DNA from: Schizochytrium sp. CCTCC M209059 | Lineage: Eukaryota; Sar; Bigyra; Thraustochytrida; Thraustochytriidae | Reading direction: 5' to 3' | NCBI GenBank assembly: GCA_000818945.1 | Contig: KN805434.1 | Span: 62,001 to 126,000 of the forward strand | DNA length: 64,000 bases | Part shown: in pieces, positions 10,519-19,602 of the stretch | Position numbering within the stretch: the first letter of the stretch is position 1 | How the letters are laid out: each line of letters begins with the position of its first letter | Program-made: the position numbers and the translations under genes | Notes under the pieces: generated by a model | Database searches by the model: none | Seen by the model: only the letters and a program-made list of their open reading frames with translations | Told to the model about the DNA's origin: nothing

Positions 10519-12336
10519 TCAATGACGACGACGCTTTTGTGGGGCTTTGCCTGCGTTCGACGGGCAGCGGAGAGGACGCTTTGAGCGAGACAGCTTCGGG
10601 ACGTTCTCGCGCTCGCTTTCGAAGCTGTTCTGTGACCAAACAGCACGAGCAGGATCCGTTGCAGGTGTCAGCTCACGCTCCGCAAGAGGCGGACGAGCCA
10701 ACGGTTCAAGCTCAGCCTCGTAGCGTGCAAGAAACTCAGCCTGCAATGCTGCATCCAGAGATGTTGCCCACTCCGTTTGCTTGAGCGCAGCTCTCGGGCT
10801 TAGAAAACGTTTCTTAGCACGAAGCGATCGGGCAAATGAGGCATACATGCGCTCTTTCTTCTTGCCCCAAGGAGCTCTCGCCTCTTGTGCTTGCGACCCG
10901 CTTGACTCGCTTGTGGTGTCATCGCTTTGACGAGCGGGAGTAATGCGTGTTTTGTCAAAGAATGAAGATGCAAGTTGGTCCGCTTCCTCCTCGTCGTCTT
11001 GATCATCAAGTTCGCAATCTTCCGCGCTCACTACAGTCTCTTTCGTTCGCAGTGGCTTGTCATCTTTGTGCTCTTCATGGGCCTCGCTGCAGGAACGCAC
11101 TTTGACTTCCATTGCGTGGTAGCCGGTGTCGGCACCTCCTTGGCGCAAGGTGGCCACCGGGGACTTGAACTGCGCAGCATTCGAAGAGGGTCAGCTCGCA
11201 TGTCTCCACGGACAAATCATCGTAAGAGAGAGGCCGATGGATACTTACGACAGGCACGGGGCCAGAACTTGCGCTCTCAAAGAGAGGGGGCTCATACGAC
11301 TCCGGAGTGTGGTCGTGATATGTAAGGTAAAAGGTAATCCACTTGGCGTCGGGTAGAGGCTGTTGACGATTTTGGTTGGTTCATTGTCAGAGAGTCAGAC
11401 ATCCACACAATTCCTCAATCAGCCAGTTTGCCGCTTGGTCCGTCATATGGATACGCGTGGGAAAACGGAGGCGAAATTAAACGTACCGGCAGTCCAGCCA
11501 TGGTGCTTGTGAGTGTCTTGATCAGTGCTCGAGTCTGTTGGACGACTTGATCTCGAGTCATTCTCGTGGCCGACGTTGACGCCGCAAGGTTCTTGCTTGT
11601 TTTGCGCATCGCCTTGGCAATCTCACTCTCAGGCTCTTCTGAAATGATGCGACCTTTGTCATAGTCGACTCGAAAGGCGTAAGATTCAACGATGCTGCTC
11701 ACCTATCGAGTGCGTGACGGTGACAGGGCTTCATTCATCAGTCATTCCATTGGGCCACATCGCGAAAGACTACCTGGAGGCAAGCTTGCCAACTGTCCTT
11801 TTCACCACAATCTATCTCCCCTCCTTCAACAAAAGCCGTGAAAAAAACAAAAAAACGTACGGTGTCCAAAGGATCAGCGTCGTGGATGTTGAGCATAATG
11901 CGGTCGACAAAACCCTTTTGAAAGGCGTCGAATACACCCTTTTCCAGATAGTCCATGAACATTTTGGCGCCACTGTCCTTGCGCGCCGGGTTAAGAATTT
12001 TCAAATCAATCCCACACTGGTCAAGAGATCCAGTCAGCACAGAATCGAATAGGACAACCATGGTCAGATCAACTTTCTTGATCGTGCGCAATACAACAAA
12101 AAACGTACGTAGTCACGGTCCTTAAAGTCCTCGAGCGGGAAGAGACTTCTTTGAAAGGCAACCGCGGAGGTCATGATACGGATACTGTTCCTGTGAAGGC
12201 TGACCAGATTAGTGTTCTCCTGTCGCTGGAGAAAAAGCATGAAGGGTCGGTGCACGTACCTCACTGCTGCCGTGCTGGTCTTGAGGGAAGCGATCGTTTG
12301 CTGCTTGGCATCTTGCCTCGGCCTAATCGCTTGCAT
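10519..12336 (-). CDS. HORMA-domain meiotic chromosome-axis protein (Hop1/HORMAD-like), six exons
   Basis: HORMAD/Hop1 proteins load on meiotic chromosome axes and control double-strand breaks and synapsis. I assembled the gene from splice sites: exons 12336-12265, 12225-12109, 12016-11861, 11702-11487, 11359-11249 and 11169-10519, all phase 0, about 440 aa. The joined product follows HORMAD1 in order: a helix ending in QRSLFP; CGIDLKIL after the second junction; a helix with DYLEKGVFDAFQKGF; the strand ESYAFRVDYD; then GLPPLPDAKWITFYL, which spans a junction and matches the HORMA GPLP motif; HTPESYEPPLFE (family: TP.DYQPPGF); and GYHAMEVKV. The C-terminal 190 residues are Ser/acidic then basic (ends KRRRH) and could hold a closure motif, not identified. 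No PHD or other zinc finger is seen. Exon 1 is the least certain: the alternative donor, a GTACGT at 12259, breaks the frame. Confidence 0.8.
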
Positions 12337-12677
12337 TTTCAAAATATTCTCCTCTTTCTTGCTCGAGAAGGTTGCACAATGCAATTTCCCGCCACCACAA
12401 TTTGTAGACGCACCCAAACAGCTAGCAATCCTTTGGCGCACGAGCTCTTTCCCACTCCACCTTCCCCTCTCCTCGCGATACACGTCTCGTGCTGCTCTCC
12501 CTCACGCTCCTCGCAAGTCGCTCGACCGCTGAGGTTGTTCGAGTTTTGAATTTGAATTTGAATTTGGATTTGAATTTGAATTCGAACGTTTGGTTTTCCT
12601 CCCCTCAGGCTGGTTTGACCGTGAACAACCCTTTTTCCCTTGGCCGGTGATGCGACCTTCCTTCCCATGCGAATGTC
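12337..12677. promoter_or_regulatory. Divergent promoter region with TTTGAA repeat
   Basis: A 340-bp gap between the HORMA gene (-) and the glycosyltransferase gene (+), so it must hold both promoters. Bases 12545-12583 are an imperfect tandem array of the hexamer TTTGAA, the most AT-rich stretch in this part of the window. No TATA box can be assigned with confidence. Confidence 0.5.
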
Positions 12678-14747
12678 ATGGATAAAAACCAAAAGGATCT
12701 CGCGCGCCCAGGGCCGTGTGCGTTGGCGCTGGCGCGCCGCAAAGCGCGAAGCGCAAAGCCGATCCGTGAGGCTATGCGCTGCCGCTCGCGTCAACGTGCG
12801 CCGCGTGAGCGTAAAGGCTCTCGCTCGAGAAAGCGGCCATGGTCTTGGGCGTTTGCTGCGATCTTACTACGAGCAGTGGCCGGCTTGGAAACCGTGCAAG
12901 TCCAGGTGCAGGGGTGGAGAGACCTTCGTGCTGCTGAGGATGCAGGAGACAGCGTCTGTTTGATCACCTCATTCGGTCAGACGTCCTGTATGCGCGCGCA
13001 GAGGGACATGCGCTTTGACGCCCCGATATTGGACGAGACGAACGAGTTCCATATTCGCGACGCCGACGAAGCAAATTTTAGACGAATTTGGTGGCGCCCG
13101 GCTACATCACCCACCGCTTCATTGAACAAAATCCCATCATGTCGCTTCGAGCGCATCTCACCGCGCTTTGGGGCAACGATAAGACCAGAGGATGCGCCAG
13201 TTGTGTTAAAATTTGCTCTTTATGACTGTGCTCCTGTTGCCCAGAAACATGTGAGCGTGTTTATACGCCATATGAAGCGTAGTGCATCGTGGGTCCCAAT
13301 CGATGCTGGACTCTCGTGTGAAAAGGTTTCAGGCGACTGCTCGGGCCTCGTCACCTTGCATCAAATTCTTCCTGGGACGCACAGTTTCCAGATCCGCGCG
13401 GGTTCTCTCTCTCCAATTCCGCTCTTCATGCTTGAGACCGTTCCTTCTAGTATAGCACGTCTAGGCGTTGGGGGCAAAATCGAGTACGAAGTGGGAGCAC
13501 ACGAGGCATTTAAAAAATTCGAGACAACCAACGTCACGGGCAAAAGCACGACGCAGGTCGTCATGGTGGGCACACTGAACTGGGACGGTCAGAAAGTTAT
13601 TTGGTCGAGCCTTTTACGCGCGCTCCAGAAGAAAGCAAGCGTCACATCAACATTTGTGAGCTTTACTGACCGAGGCCACAAACACGATCAGCATCACGGA
13701 CCATTCCTTACTATTCTTGAGGAAGTAGGCGCTTGGTTCGATCACGTTCCACTTGAGCTAAGCGTGCCACGCGAAGACATTCCACTCACGAAACTTCTTC
13801 GCGTTCTCGTAAACTCGATCAAGAGTCTCACGGCAAGACTACAGTGTACTGGGCAATCATGCAGAACGCAGTGCTCAGCCTTGCTGCATCGCCAATGTAC
13901 CTTATATCTCCCTGCATTTGGAGTGGATCTTATTCATCGCATGGTTGGTGCCTTTGAAGGCGCTGACATTCTCTTTTTTGCAAACAGCAAGGAATTCACA
14001 GACGTTCTCCTCGTAGAGACTGCGCGTCTGGCAGGTATTGGGCGCATCATTATGGACCTGCCCAATACGGACCCGCACTCCGAGATCAGCCCAGACATTG
14101 TTGTTGCCCCCTCGCGGGCTACGCTTCGTGAAACTTCGGTGAAGCGTCTCGCCGGTGCTAAAGTGGTGATTTATCCAGGCGCTGACCTCGATCGTTTTGC
14201 TATTGCGCAAAACGTCAGGCTGCCTCCGCGTTGCGTGATCGGCTTTGTTGCGCGTCTTGAGCCCGAAAAGTCTGCAGGACTATTTATCGACATGGTGACA
14301 AAATTGCACACTACTGCATGCGACTTTGTCATTGTCGGAGACGGATCAATGCTTTCCTCGCTTCGCATACTCGCGCGCAACCTTGGCGTGCAGCACAAGA
14401 TACACTTTACGGGCATGCTCCACGGAGACGCCTTGCCGTTCATGATGGCTCGCATGTATGCCATCGTGAATCCTTCCACATCCGAGACCGAGACATTTTG
14501 CATTGTCAATATCGAAGCCATGGCCCTTGGAATCCCGCTCGTGAGTTTTGGCGCAGGTGGAGTTTCGGACTACCTGGAGCATGGCGTCAACGGCGTCCTC
14601 GTTAATGAAGTCAGTGGTCACGGTCTCGCGCGCGGCGTACAACTTGCTCTGAAGATGCGAGATGTGCTTTCCATTGGTGCACGAAAGACAGCCCGAAATT
14701 TTAGTCTCGCGTCAATGACCGCAAAGTACCTTGCTTTCGTTGAGTAG
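12678..14747 (+). CDS. GT4-family glycosyltransferase (GT-B fold), membrane-anchored
   Basis: A 689-aa protein whose C-terminal third is a typical GT-B nucleotide-sugar domain of family GT4. IGFVARLEPEKSAGLFIDM (residues 521-539) is the Rossmann start with donor-phosphate contacts, FVIVGDGSM follows at 550, and the E-x7-E motif is E605/E613 in ETFCIVNIEAMALGIP, followed by GGVSDYLEHGVNG. The N-terminal half (about 100-300) is unrelated to known donor or acceptor domains I can name. A very basic N-terminus precedes a hydrophobic stretch (SWAFAAILLRAVAG, 56-69), suggesting a type II signal anchor, hence ER or Golgi. Donor and acceptor sugars cannot be told. Start at the first ATG; Met33 (base 12774) is an alternative closer to the anchor. 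Its 3' end lies 75 bp from the converging receptor gene. Confidence 0.8.
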   Translation: MDKNQKDLARPGPCALALARRKARSAKPIREAMRCRSRQRAPRERKGSRSRKRPWSWAFAAILLRAVAGLETVQVQVQGWRDLRAAEDAGDSVCLITSFGQTSCMRAQRDMRFDAPILDETNEFHIRDADEANFRRIWWRPATSPTASLNKIPSCRFERISPRFGATIRPEDAPVVLKFALYDCAPVAQKHVSVFIRHMKRSASWVPIDAGLSCEKVSGDCSGLVTLHQILPGTHSFQIRAGSLSPIPLFMLETVPSSIARLGVGGKIEYEVGAHEAFKKFETTNVTGKSTTQVVMVGTLNWDGQKVIWSSLLRALQKKASVTSTFVSFTDRGHKHDQHHGPFLTILEEVGAWFDHVPLELSVPREDIPLTKLLRVLVNSIKSLTARLQCTGQSCRTQCSALLHRQCTLYLPAFGVDLIHRMVGAFEGADILFFANSKEFTDVLLVETARLAGIGRIIMDLPNTDPHSEISPDIVVAPSRATLRETSVKRLAGAKVVIYPGADLDRFAIAQNVRLPPRCVIGFVARLEPEKSAGLFIDMVTKLHTTACDFVIVGDGSMLSSLRILARNLGVQHKIHFTGMLHGDALPFMMARMYAIVNPSTSETETFCIVNIEAMALGIPLVSFGAGGVSDYLEHGVNGVLVNEVSGHGLARGVQLALKMRDVLSIGARKTARNFSLASMTAKYLAFVE

Positions 14748-14822
14748 CGAGGTAGCTGTTGGTATTTGCATAAACACAACTGGAGTAGAAAAAAAGGAAA
14801 TATCACTGATTGGCCAAGTCAG

Positions 14823-17800
14823 CTAGATCGCGGACTTGTAGATGGGCTCAAGATTTGCCTGGTCATCATCGTCGGAGTCGGGGTCAATCCAGTCCGAGGC
14901 GATGGGCCGAATTGACAGTGTGGAGAGCCCATCCACAGGAGTCACTGCAAAACCCAACGTCTTGGGCCGCTGTTCCGATTGAGGTTGGGCTGTCTGCCGT
15001 TTGGCCGGAGTAGGATGATGCGGAGATCCAGCCGGCGAATTGACGGGGCTCACCTTGGCCTCGTACGTTTCGTCAATTTCCAGAGACCGGCGCAAAGCGC
15101 TGGTCTTGGATCCCTGCACAAACACGAGCTTGGGGAAAAACACGATAAAGAGCGCTGTGAAGCTGCTGACAAGCGCAAAGACAGAGACCAAAGCAAAACG
15201 GGCCGACGAAGAGCTTTCCACCAGAAAGAGAATCGGCACCAGGAATGCATAGGGTACAATTGCCGCAAGCAGTGCGATACTCACATAACGCGCCTCGCTA
15301 AAGGCGGTCTTATAGTTGATTGTTCGAAAGGCGTACAATGCCCCAATTGTAGCTGTCGAGCCATGGATGACAAGCAACAGCAAAACGTATGTCGTGAAAT
15401 GCACCGATGTACACTGTCCCGAGCTCTTGACCGGAAAGCCCATTGCGTCTGTGACAACGTCTTTGCGCGAGAATACAGGCGGGTCGTGGAGCATCCAAAT
15501 GAAGCAAATGACCGCGTCGAGGCCCAAAAAACATCCGCACGTTCGCACGAGCTGCCGTTTTGTTACGGTGATTCGGCGCAGCGGCTGTCCTTGATAATCC
15601 GCAAGCGTCTTTCGAAGTTTGGCGAGGAGGGGACTAAAGCTCAACACAAAGCCAAAGCAATACGTGACGATGTTGCCCATGCAACCTGCGTCCGCCAACG
15701 CGTTGCCCCCCGATGCGTCCGCGCGGTCCGCGGGAGAGTCTTCAATTCCATGCAGGGCCACGTTGATTCCAATAAAGAAAATTCCCGCAAGAAAAACGCC
15801 CAAGAAGCGCCCTTGTGCAATTTGCAGTACGATATGCGCCCGATTTCGGACAACCCAAACGGCCAGGCTAACTGTGACAAGCAGAAGCAGACCAACAGCT
15901 CCAAGCCCGACGACGAAGAGTGTACGTGGGATGAGCGAGAGGTCATCTGTAGCTGTGTCGCCCACCTCGAGGGGAAAGGCTGTGGCAACGTCCCATTGTA
16001 ATGCGCCTTCGTTGGAATAGAAGCGAGCGTGCACAAGTACCGTGTACATCCCCTCGGTGAGGTTGAGAGCTTCGCTTTCAAAGGCAAATTGAAGTGGCGA
16101 GGTCTTGTCTTCGCGACTAAATTGAACCGGAGCAGTGGTCGAGTATACATCAGACCCGAGGCCTCGCAGAAGGGGCGTGCAGAAGCGGATTGCTCGATCG
16201 CAAAAATGTAAATTCATGTGCGGAATGTCTGCGCCGTAAATGTAGGAAAGAGGATACTCTCCGTGATCACCAAGAGCCACAGGAAAGTCTGGCGAACCAA
16301 GCTCTACCTCGGCGCTGACAGGAAAAGCGCCAAGTTCGGATCGTCTCGTTAGCCTCTTTGGTCGTCTTGTAAATTCAAGACGGACACTGCGGGGGCATAT
16401 TGGCTCCTGTTCACTCACGAGCTTTAAAGTTTCAAGCACTGAGTACGACATGCCCGAGGGCACGGCTGCTTTCCAACAAATACTTTCGTCGAAGTTTCCG
16501 ACGTGGTAGCCGTGCTGCGAAGTTTTCGAGGACAAGGCCGTCTGCAAAGTAGACAGATGGATTCCCTCGGATGCCATAACATGTACGGCGATCGTCCGAG
16601 AGGCTGTAACGCGCTGCGCGTCATCCGCGTCGGCAAGAGATGCTGAGACCATGACCATGAAGTCACCAGACGTTGGAATAAAGAGCGAGCCCTCGTAAAT
16701 TTTATCGTCTGACGCAGAAGAAGAAGAAGAAGGAGAGGAGACAGCGTGCATGGTGACAAGTTCCACAATATTTTCTGACGTACACGAAGAGGCGCCGGAT
16801 CCGCAATACGCGAGATCAGCGGTGGCGAGCGAAGTCCACTCGGACGCTGCCACGCTGCCAAGATCGACCCGCAAACGCACTACGCGCGGCACACCTGCCA
16901 AAAGGCTCGTTGGGCTGTCTTTGACTCGAGTAGCGCCGTCGTCCTTCTTTGGTGTCGCTGCGAATTCGACTTCGAGTGCAAGGCCTTCTGGGCAGCCCTG
17001 AGTTTTTCCGAACGATTTACATATAACCCTGTCGCTCTGCGCGTAGGAATCATCTCGCGGCGCGCCGGGAAGAGACGTGGAAGAAGAGCTGCCGCCAGAG
17101 TGGCTGATGACGCTCGCAATGCTGTAGCGAGCACCGTCGCTGGTCACAATTTGGCTGTGCGCAAGGACAACAGCATCGTCGTTCTCTATCGTATAGTCGA
17201 TTTGCGCAGTATAGGAAGAGCTTTCACTGAGAAGCGTGAGCGCAACAGTATCGCTTCGAGGATCGCTCAGCGTGCTTCCGTCCTCCGTCAGCACAGGAGA
17301 ACAGTAGTGAAGCAGCGACTGTTTGCAGGCCCGCACCTGTACCGTTGGAAGTTGACTCGCAAAGGCGGTCTCTGGAGAAATGACAGCCGCTTCGCAGTCG
17401 CCAATCTCGTTCGGGCATACGTCTGAGCCAACCTTGAGACGAACATTTGCGCGAATGGATGGGCCCGCCTTGTCCGTCGATTTACCGTCTACAGTTGTCG
17501 TCATCTGTAGCCCCTGCGGACACGACGGGAGTAAGACTGCCTTGCCTTGATTGTACTTTGCATGCTGAGGATCACTATAGGTGACCCAGCACGAGGGCTC
17601 TTGAAGATTGCCAAGATAGTATCCCTTAGCATTAGGCCAAGAGGGAGTCAAATTGCTGGTACCGTCGCGCGGAGGCGTCTGCAGTCTATTTGCAAACGTT
17701 GCGTTTTGCGAAAACACCCAGTTTTCACCAACCCATTCACCGAGGTAGATTTGGCGCATCCCTAAATTGTCCCCCTCGGCAATGTTTCGAAGAAAGAGCG

Positions 17801-18986
17801 TCATCGAAGCTTCTAAGCGACGACCATATTCGTCGAATACGACAAGTCCCGAGGTACCGTGAAAAAATGTCTTGGCGAACCCGCGCATCGCCGGTTCGCC
17901 ACCTCCCGCGCATAGACTGAGACCAATGGCGCTGATTGCGTCAAATGCAAGGCTTGCAGCATCGCCCAGAGCCAGGTCGACCTCGTATCCGGAAGCATTG
18001 ACGAGCGCTTCGATCGCCTCTGGAAAGCTGTTGTCAAACCACTGCGCCAAAAGCTCCCATTCTCTTCGATCCTGATGGATGCTGTTTTCCAGACCACCTC
18101 GTTCCACAAAGAGCGAACCTTGGAGCGGCTGTCCTGAGAGCTGTAATGTCTCAAGGCTAACCATGTCGGTAAACACCCAGAGCCACTTTGGTCCAAGCAT
18201 ATCTTGCTGGTTGGCGCCTTGCAGAAGTTCCGAAATTGTGTCGGCGCCGACCGCGGCAAAGATGGATCGTAACCCGCTTCGTTGAGCGGCGTTCAGAGCC
18301 ACCCCAATGGTATCCGTGTTGTCGGGGTCGATCCGAAGGGAAAGGATCTTTAGCGTTTGCGAACGCAAGGTTGCGCGCTCGAGACTTTCTCGCCAGGCGC
18401 GCCCTGCTTGGCCGTCTTCGTAGAGAAAGACAATGTTTGTATGGCCGAGCCTTGCGTACATGTCAACAATTGCGTTTGCCGAGGCGTGCGTGGGCGCAGT
18501 CATGCTGAGCGCTTCGTCGTCTCTCTCATTTGTGCCTTCGCTCACGTCTCGAGGCCGAAGGCTATCGAGGGCAAGGAACGGAAGTCCGACAGCATCGGCG
18601 GCCAAGGCCAAGGCGGCATCGGCATCTGTGTCATCGGTGCAAATGTCTCCTCCTACAACAATGTGCAAACCATTTTGCAAGATGTGGTCCTCGAGCGCTC
18701 CTTGCGCGCAGTTTGTCACGCGGACGAGAATCGTGTCGAGGTCTGGCGCACAATTCCCTACATCGACGAAGTCTTGAATAATGCTGTCATCTCGCTCGTT
18801 GAAGTGCGAGGTGGCAAGCGCGACTGCCGCCAGGACTGACTTCCAGCTCTGGTCATCGTCGCTCGGGCCTGTGACCTCGACAAAGACGCCCACGCGAACC
18901 TTGGCGGGCGTCGCAGCGAACCCGCGCTTGACCGCGGTGGCAGACAAGAGCAGGAGCGCGCCAATCGCCCTTAGGAAGGCCCCCAT
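14823..18986 (-). CDS. Class C (GABA-B/mGlu-like) G-protein-coupled receptor
   Basis: Plasma-membrane receptor of 1387 aa from the preferred start; the frame is open 40 codons further up to 19106, but Met at 18986 directly begins a signal peptide (MGAFLRAIGALLLLSA). Residue numbers below count from 19106. The ANF/periplasmic-binding-like ligand domain spans about 68-450 (start VRVGVFVEVTGP). Then come about 550 residues with three tandem Cys-containing modules (495-660, 695-845, 863-1049). Seven TM helices follow at about 1060-1332, with class C hallmarks: CFGFVLSFSPLLAKLRK after TM3, SEARYVSIALLAA, and the TM7 end FFPKLVFVQG. The 95-residue tail is Ser/Pro-rich and acidic. Ligand unknown. 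The 3' end is 75 bp from the converging glycosyltransferase gene. Confidence 0.85.
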   Translation of the reverse strand: MGAFLRAIGALLLLSATAVKRGFAATPAKVRVGVFVEVTGPSDDDQSWKSVLAAVALATSHFNERDDSIIQDFVDVGNCAPDLDTILVRVTNCAQGALEDHILQNGLHIVVGGDICTDDTDADAALALAADAVGLPFLALDSLRPRDVSEGTNERDDEALSMTAPTHASANAIVDMYARLGHTNIVFLYEDGQAGRAWRESLERATLRSQTLKILSLRIDPDNTDTIGVALNAAQRSGLRSIFAAVGADTISELLQGANQQDMLGPKWLWVFTDMVSLETLQLSGQPLQGSLFVERGGLENSIHQDRREWELLAQWFDNSFPEAIEALVNASGYEVDLALGDAASLAFDAISAIGLSLCAGGGEPAMRGFAKTFFHGTSGLVVFDEYGRRLEASMTLFLRNIAEGDNLGMRQIYLGEWVGENWVFSQNATFANRLQTPPRDGTSNLTPSWPNAKGYYLGNLQEPSCWVTYSDPQHAKYNQGKAVLLPSCPQGLQMTTTVDGKSTDKAGPSIRANVRLKVGSDVCPNEIGDCEAAVISPETAFASQLPTVQVRACKQSLLHYCSPVLTEDGSTLSDPRSDTVALTLLSESSSYTAQIDYTIENDDAVVLAHSQIVTSDGARYSIASVISHSGGSSSSTSLPGAPRDDSYAQSDRVICKSFGKTQGCPEGLALEVEFAATPKKDDGATRVKDSPTSLLAGVPRVVRLRVDLGSVAASEWTSLATADLAYCGSGASSCTSENIVELVTMHAVSSPSSSSSASDDKIYEGSLFIPTSGDFMVMVSASLADADDAQRVTASRTIAVHVMASEGIHLSTLQTALSSKTSQHGYHVGNFDESICWKAAVPSGMSYSVLETLKLVSEQEPICPRSVRLEFTRRPKRLTRRSELGAFPVSAEVELGSPDFPVALGDHGEYPLSYIYGADIPHMNLHFCDRAIRFCTPLLRGLGSDVYSTTAPVQFSREDKTSPLQFAFESEALNLTEGMYTVLVHARFYSNEGALQWDVATAFPLEVGDTATDDLSLIPRTLFVVGLGAVGLLLLVTVSLAVWVVRNRAHIVLQIAQGRFLGVFLAGIFFIGINVALHGIEDSPADRADASGGNALADAGCMGNIVTYCFGFVLSFSPLLAKLRKTLADYQGQPLRRITVTKRQLVRTCGCFLGLDAVICFIWMLHDPPVFSRKDVVTDAMGFPVKSSGQCTSVHFTTYVLLLLVIHGSTATIGALYAFRTINYKTAFSEARYVSIALLAAIVPYAFLVPILFLVESSSSARFALVSVFALVSSFTALFIVFFPKLVFVQGSKTSALRRSLEIDETYEAKVSPVNSPAGSPHHPTPAKRQTAQPQSEQRPKTLGFAVTPVDGLSTLSIRPIASDWIDPDSDDDDQANLEPIYKSAI

Positions 18987-19602
18987 CTTCTTTCGTGACC
19001 AACACGCTTGGCTTGCGTCAAGGATCGGGGTAGCGCTGCGCCACGTTGCGCAGCACTTTGTGTGCTGACGAGGTCTGCAAGTCCAAGTCGAAGCCAAACA
19101 AAACAAACGATTGCGAAGGGACTCAATCGCAGAGTCCCCATCATGTTGCCGTTACAAAACTCCAAAGCCACCTTTTTATAGCGATGTGACAGTGAGTGTA
19201 GTTGCCAATCGCTCAAACTCGAGGTTGAAAGGGTACGGCATGACATGGCGCGAAGGTTTCATGATTGTATTTAAAGTCACGAATATACCTAGTTGACAGT
19301 GAGTCAAATATACTCGGGCTTGAAGGAAGGTCCTGTCGCAAAAATGGAGAAAAAAAAAAGGGGGGGGGGGGGGGGGGCTCTCAATTGCGGTGTCAAGATG
19401 ACATCGACGAGGAGAGGGAGGATGGAATAGATTGGGCACTAGCCAAAAGAACTGTTGCTGTTCATGAACACATAGTGCTCTTCCGGGTGCCATCCTCCCC
19501 CCCCAAAAAAAACAAAGAACGAAAGATGCAAATGCACAACTGAAAGAATAAACAAAACATCTATGCATACTTAAACACGTAAAGAACTTTGTTCAAAAAC
19601 AG
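18987..19602. other. Intergenic region with poly-A/poly-G tract
   Basis: Promoter side of the receptor gene and 3' side of the tetraspanin gene. An uninterrupted G18 run at 19360-19377 follows an A-rich run on the + strand. It could form a G-quadruplex, and its length is uncertain because homopolymers are often mis-sequenced. A second homopolymer pair (C then A) lies at 19496-19511. No gene is seen. Confidence 0.5.

Noticed and set aside
12254..12265. Alternative intron 1 donor of the HORMA gene at the GTACGT word
   Set aside because: It matches the favoured donor but breaks the frame from the ATG at 12336. The alternative frame meets a TAG with no start after it, so GTGAGG at 12264 is preferred; RNA data could reverse this.
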